DNA of 9,574 nt from Cytophagales bacterium (lineage in GTDB: Bacteria; Bacteroidota; Bacteroidia; Cytophagales; UBA9547). The translations under genes were made by a program, and so were the position numbers. The stretch covers positions 1 to 9,574 of the forward strand of contig JANYCH010000097.1 of NCBI GenBank assembly GCA_025360395.1, given 5' to 3'. The notes beneath the pieces are model-generated. The model saw only the letters and a program-made list of their open reading frames with translations, was not told where the DNA came from and ran no database searches. Position 1 is the stretch's first letter. Each line of letters opens with the position of its first letter. Positions 6,112 to 9,574 of this stretch are shown one piece after another.

Positions 6112-9100
6112 ATGATAGCAGATGTTTTTGTAAAACGGCCGGTAATGGCAATTGTGATCTCTGTTGTGATCACCCTTGTCGGATTACTTGCAATGCAGAA
6201 TTTACCAGTAAGCCAATATCCTGACATTACACCGCCTGTTGTTCAGGTATCTGGCAATTTTGCCGGTGCTGATGCGCTTACTGTTGAGCAAACTGTCGCA
6301 ACCCCGGTTGAATCCCAGGTAAACGGGACCCCGGGCATGATGTACCTTCAATCGAACAGTACAAGCGATGGTACCATGACGATGAATGTAACATTTAATG
6401 TTGGAACAGATATCAATATCGCCGCCCTGGATGTTCAGAACAGGGTTGCGATGGCGAATCCGCAACTACCTGACGATGTGCGACGTACGGGCCTTATTGT
6501 AAGAAAAAGAAACCCCAGTATCCTGATGCTGGTGGCCATTTATTCCCCAAAAGCCACTCATGGAGTAAAGTTCCTTGACAACTATGCGAACATCTATATA
6601 AAAGATGCCTTGCTGCGTGTAAAAGGCGTGGGAGATGTATTTTCAAGGGCTGATAACTTCAGTATGCGTATCTGGCTGAAACCAGATAAACTGGCACAGC
6701 TTGGATTGACCGGACAGCAGGTAGTAGCTGCATTGCAGGAACAGAATGTGCAGGTTGCAGCGGGTTCTGTAGGAGCAACTCCACAATTAAATGCACAAGC
6801 CTTTGAATATACGATCAAAGTAAATGGACCGCTCAGCACAGAGCAGGATTTCAATAATATCATTGTTTACACAAAACCGCAAGATGGTTCTCTGGTGTAC
6901 CTAAGCGATGTAGCACGTGTAGAGCTAGGCAAAACTTCTTATTCAGCCAACAGTTATGTTGACCACCAGCGCTCTTCTTACCTGCTTATTTATCAGGCTC
7001 CTGGAAGTAATGCTTTAGAGACTGCCGAAGGCGTTTACAAAGCCATGGACCAGTTAAAGAAAAGCTTTCCTGCCGATGTGAATTATCTGGTTCCTTTCGA
7101 AGCCGTTTCTGTTGTACAGGTCTCAATATCAGAAGTTTTACATACTTTAATTGAAGCACTTGTTCTGGTAATGATCGTTGTATTCCTGTTCCTTCAAAGC
7201 TGGAGGGCGACTTTAATTCCTGTTCTCGCTATCCCTGTTTCCATTATCGGGACTTTCATTTTCTTCGTTCCCCTGGGTTTCACGATCAATACGTTGACCA
7301 TGTTTGGTTTTGTACTCGCCATTGGGATTGTGGTTGATGATGCCATTGTGGTAGTAGAAGCCGTTCAGCATTACATTGATCGGGAAAACATGTCACCCAA
7401 AGACGCGACCATCAAAGCCATGAAAGAAATTTCTGCCCCGGTAATTGCCATAGCCTTGATCCTTGCAGCAGTATTTGTGCCCGTAGGTTTTATCCCGGGT
7501 ATTGTAGGCCGCCTTTATCAGCAGTTTGCTATTACTATTGCCATTTCAGTACTGATCTCTGCCTTTGTAGCGCTTTCGCTGACCCCTGCCTTGTGTATGA
7601 TGCTTTTAAGGCCAACTGTAATGGATCAAAATTCAAAAGGTCTGAACAAGTTTTTCTTCAGGTTTAATACCTGGTTTGCTAATGTGACCAGTTCTTATTC
7701 AAGAGGGGTGCAGAAATCCATCAGAAAGGCTCCTTTGGTTTTAATCATGCTGGTTTGTGTCTTCGCAGGAACCTATGGCATGTTCCATATGAAACCTACA
7801 GGTTTTGTCCCTACTGAAGATGAAGGAAGGATCATCATCACTTTTGAATTACCTGAAGCATCGTCCAGTGCAAGAACTGTTGGTGTGCTAAACAAGATCA
7901 TGAGCATTCTGGACACTTCTGCCGGTATTAATCATTACGCTGCCCTGGGTGGTTTAAATGCGATCACTTTTGCTTCCAAATCCAACAGCGGAACCTTATT
8001 TTGCCAGCTAAAGCCCTGGGACCAAAGGACAGACAAATCATTACAACTTCAGGCATTGGTTGGGCAAATACAGAAGAAGCTGGGCATTATCAAGGAAGCT
8101 AACATCCTCGTCATTACCCCACCTCCTATTCCCGGGCTGGGGCAGGCATCGGGTGTCAACTTTATCCTGGAACAAAAAGAGAGCAATGACGACATCAAAG
8201 GTTTTGAAAAGGTCGCCATGACTTTTATGAAAGAAATAAACCAGCGTCCGGAAATTGCGAGGGCGTATACCTTCTTTACCGCTAAAACCCCTGGTTATCA
8301 GCTGACAGTCGACCGGGTGAAATGCAAAAAGATCGGGGTTTCCTTAACTGATGTATTTGGTACCATGCAAACGATGATGGGAAGCCGGTATGTGAACGAC
8401 TTTACCACTTATGGAAGAAGTTTCCGTGTGATCACCCAGGCAGATACCAATTACAGGGTTCAGATCACGGACCTTGATAAATATTACGTAAAAAACACAG
8501 AAGGACAAATGATCCCGTTGAGCACACTTGTGACTTACAAGGTTGCTGAAAGCGCCCCTCTGGTTTCCCATTTCAATCTTTTCAGGTCTGCCGAGTTTAT
8601 TGGTAATCCAAAACCAGGTTATAGCAGCGGCCAGGCCATCCAGGCTTTCAAAGAAGTCGCAGAAAAGGTGTTGCCAGCCGGTTATGGTTATGAATTTGCC
8701 GGTCTTACCAGACAGGAAATTGATTCAGGTAATAAGTCAATTGCCATCTTTGCCTTGTCCATTATGTTTGTGTTCCTGTTCCTTGCTGCTTTATACGAGA
8801 GCTGGTCGGTCCCTTTCTCTGTAATGCTGTCGGTTCCATTAGGAGCATTTGGTGCGATCCTTGCCTTGCTGTTATTGCCTAAACTGGACAATAATGTTTA
8901 TGCCCAGATCGGATTGATCACCCTCATAGGTTTGGCAGCCAAAAATGCCATTCTTATCGTAGAGTTTGCAAAAGAACGTGTAGATGTTGGAATGGAAGTG
9001 GTGAAAGCCACAATTGAAGCTGTAAGCTTACGTCTCCGCCCGATTATCATGACCTCAATGGCGTTTATTCTGGGAGTAATGCCGCTGGTATTTGCATCTG

Positions 9101-9282
9101 GTGCAGGAGCAGTAGCAAGACAAACGATTGGCTGGACGGTTTTAGGTGGTATGTTAGCAGCAACCAGTATGGCTATCTTCGTAGTGCCAGTGTTGTATGT
9201 TGTCATCACCAAACTAGCCTATGGCAAAAAGAAATTAGCTGAGTTAGAAGCAAGTTATAAGCCAGAGGACCATGGCCATTGA
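6112..9282 (+). CDS. RND multidrug efflux pump, inner-membrane transporter (HAE1/AcrB-like)
   Basis: The protein is 1056 residues, full length for the HAE1 family (AcrB has 1049). It starts with the family hallmark MIADVFVKRPVMAIVISVV. TM1 is about 10-29, followed by the first periplasmic porter/docking loop (about 30-335), including the conserved NLPVSQYPDITPP. TM2-TM6 run about 342-495. TM4 carries the proton-relay aspartates in GIVVDDAIVVVE (Asp409, Asp410). TM7 is about 541-559, then the second periplasmic loop (about 560-875) with GFVPTEDEG. TM8-TM12 follow (about 876-1033), with the relay lysine in GLAAKNAILIVEF (Lys944) and arginines in LRLRPIIMTS (974, 976). All proton-coupling residues are present, so it should be an active proton/drug antiporter working as a trimer. 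Where AcrB has a Phe-rich switch loop, this protein has GGLNAITFASKSNSG (613-627), so substrates may differ. They cannot be named from sequence. It is the last gene before the terminator at 9311. Confidence 0.97.
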   Translation: MIADVFVKRPVMAIVISVVITLVGLLAMQNLPVSQYPDITPPVVQVSGNFAGADALTVEQTVATPVESQVNGTPGMMYLQSNSTSDGTMTMNVTFNVGTDINIAALDVQNRVAMANPQLPDDVRRTGLIVRKRNPSILMLVAIYSPKATHGVKFLDNYANIYIKDALLRVKGVGDVFSRADNFSMRIWLKPDKLAQLGLTGQQVVAALQEQNVQVAAGSVGATPQLNAQAFEYTIKVNGPLSTEQDFNNIIVYTKPQDGSLVYLSDVARVELGKTSYSANSYVDHQRSSYLLIYQAPGSNALETAEGVYKAMDQLKKSFPADVNYLVPFEAVSVVQVSISEVLHTLIEALVLVMIVVFLFLQSWRATLIPVLAIPVSIIGTFIFFVPLGFTINTLTMFGFVLAIGIVVDDAIVVVEAVQHYIDRENMSPKDATIKAMKEISAPVIAIALILAAVFVPVGFIPGIVGRLYQQFAITIAISVLISAFVALSLTPALCMMLLRPTVMDQNSKGLNKFFFRFNTWFANVTSSYSRGVQKSIRKAPLVLIMLVCVFAGTYGMFHMKPTGFVPTEDEGRIIITFELPEASSSARTVGVLNKIMSILDTSAGINHYAALGGLNAITFASKSNSGTLFCQLKPWDQRTDKSLQLQALVGQIQKKLGIIKEANILVITPPPIPGLGQASGVNFILEQKESNDDIKGFEKVAMTFMKEINQRPEIARAYTFFTAKTPGYQLTVDRVKCKKIGVSLTDVFGTMQTMMGSRYVNDFTTYGRSFRVITQADTNYRVQITDLDKYYVKNTEGQMIPLSTLVTYKVAESAPLVSHFNLFRSAEFIGNPKPGYSSGQAIQAFKEVAEKVLPAGYGYEFAGLTRQEIDSGNKSIAIFALSIMFVFLFLAALYESWSVPFSVMLSVPLGAFGAILALLLLPKLDNNVYAQIGLITLIGLAAKNAILIVEFAKERVDVGMEVVKATIEAVSLRLRPIIMTSMAFILGVMPLVFASGAGAVARQTIGWTVLGGMLAATSMAIFVVPVLYVVITKLAYGKKKLAELEASYKPEDHGH

Positions 9283-9310
9283 TCAGTGGTTTAAAATTCT
9301 ATAATGAATT

Positions 9311-9347
9311 AAAAATCGGGCGCTTTATGGGCGCCTGATTTTTTTTT
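9311..9347 (+). terminator. Rho-independent terminator of the efflux operon
   Basis: Bases 9311-9323 (AAAAATCGGGCGC) pair with 9331-9343 (GCGCCTGATTTTT) in a 13-bp stem with one G-T wobble and a 7-base loop. The T-run covers nine bases (9339-9347). It lies 28 bp after the pump stop codon and is the only classic terminator in the plus-strand gene set, so transcripts of the pump genes should end here. Confidence 0.9.
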
Positions 9348-9465
9348 GCGGGTAGAATCTGATGAAGGAAAGATTGAATTAAAGAGATTTGCTTTCTGCT
9401 AAATCCTATCTGGTAATTGAGTGACATTTTAAAATAAATAAATTTTTATTACTATATACAACATT

Positions 9466-9474
9466 AACTATTTC
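9466..9474. other. Composition breakpoint, likely chimeric assembly junction
   Basis: The segment after the terminator (9348-9471) is unremarkable AT-rich intergenic DNA in which I see no gene. Its last 51 bases are about 14% GC. Within a few bases of 9470 the sequence becomes about 73% GC and enters the middle of an apparent dnaE reading frame. No repeat, tRNA, att site or insertion-sequence end marks the join. An assembly or library chimera explains this better than a real insertion, since the new segment begins inside a coding domain. Confidence 0.7.
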
Positions 9475-9574
9475 GAGCGCAAGCCGCTCTTCGAGTCTAT
9501 CGACGGCGCCATCGCCGGCGCCGCGGCCCACGCCCGCGACAAGGCCGCCGGCCAGCACTCGTTCCTCGACGTGC
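9472..9574 (+). CDS. dnaE: Internal fragment of a high-GC DNA polymerase III alpha subunit (dnaE), probably foreign to this replicon
   Basis: The frame beginning at 9472 reads FERKPLFESIDGAIAGAAAH and continues ARDKAAGQHSFLDV to the window end, with no start or stop. It resembles the stretch of bacterial DnaE that links the helix-hairpin-helix region to the OB fold, where E. coli DnaE (from memory) reads [20 protein letters not shown] and then GQADMFGVL. The spacing of the R-L helix, the Ala-rich helix and the GQ-x-hydrophobic motif agrees. Of 34 codons, 33 end in G or C and total GC is about 73%, quite unlike the rest of the window. No in-frame start exists; upstream the frame runs into AT-rich sequence and a TAA at 9439. 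The GQHSFLDV wording suggests a Verrucomicrobiota-type donor, but that is a weak guess. It cannot be a functional gene as seen here. Confidence 0.55.

Noticed and set aside
8543..8824. Additional small plus-strand frame inside the pump gene, and minus-strand frames under the adaptor and pump genes
   Set aside because: All overlap strongly supported RND-family coding sequence in other frames and show no domain, signal or leader of their own.
1..9574. Novel defence, mobile or CRISPR-like system
   Set aside because: I found no repeat-spacer arrays, transposase or integrase genes, tRNA genes, toxin-antitoxin pairs or unassigned gene clusters. Every substantial gene belongs to a known transport or regulator family.

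Overview
The window looks like chromosomal DNA of a Bacteroidota organism, most likely a Sphingobacteriaceae/Pedobacter-type bacterium. The reasons are the moderate-to-low GC content, the lack of Shine-Dalgarno sequences before any start, TAnnTTTG-type promoter boxes, an outer-membrane beta-barrel protein with a carboxypeptidase-like N-terminal domain, and a GC-rich hairpin repeat of a kind I recall from this phylum. The genus is inferred from protein style only.

Layout. On the minus strand, 2515 down to 1 is one long gene for a TonB-dependent-receptor-like outer-membrane barrel. It is open to the window edge and probably lacks only a few C-terminal residues. A 270-bp AT-rich divergent intergenic region follows (2516-2785). 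It holds a cluster of three operator-like half-sites and candidate promoter boxes. On the plus strand comes a tripartite efflux locus: a TetR-family regulator (2786-3397), a TolC-type outer-membrane factor (3526-4881), a lipoprotein membrane-fusion protein (4907-6088) and an RND/HAE1 inner-membrane pump (6112-9282). A strong intrinsic terminator closes it (9311-9347). The 128-bp gap between the regulator and the outer-membrane factor carries a four-unit heptamer array and a GC-rich hairpin repeat.

How the genes work together. The pump, adaptor and outer-membrane channel should form one proton-driven complex that exports small toxic molecules across both membranes. The TetR protein is the likely local repressor and probably binds the inverted repeats in front of its own gene. 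Gene spacing (25 and 23 bp) and the single terminator support co-transcription of the three pump genes, perhaps with tetR. The three pump genes share the 9-mer TTAAACACT in their leaders. In front of the first one, a 53-bp block carrying the hairpin repeat appears to have inserted between that leader and the start codon.

The last ~103 bases (from about 9472) do not belong with the rest. GC jumps from about 14% (9421-9471) to about 73%, and the only sensible frame encodes what looks like an internal piece of DNA polymerase III alpha subunit from a high-GC bacterium. I read this as a chimeric assembly junction.

I see no previously undescribed system here. The core is an ordinary efflux operon. 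The points worth a second look are the operator cluster, the repeat insertion at the outer-membrane-factor start, the shared leader motif and the chimeric end.
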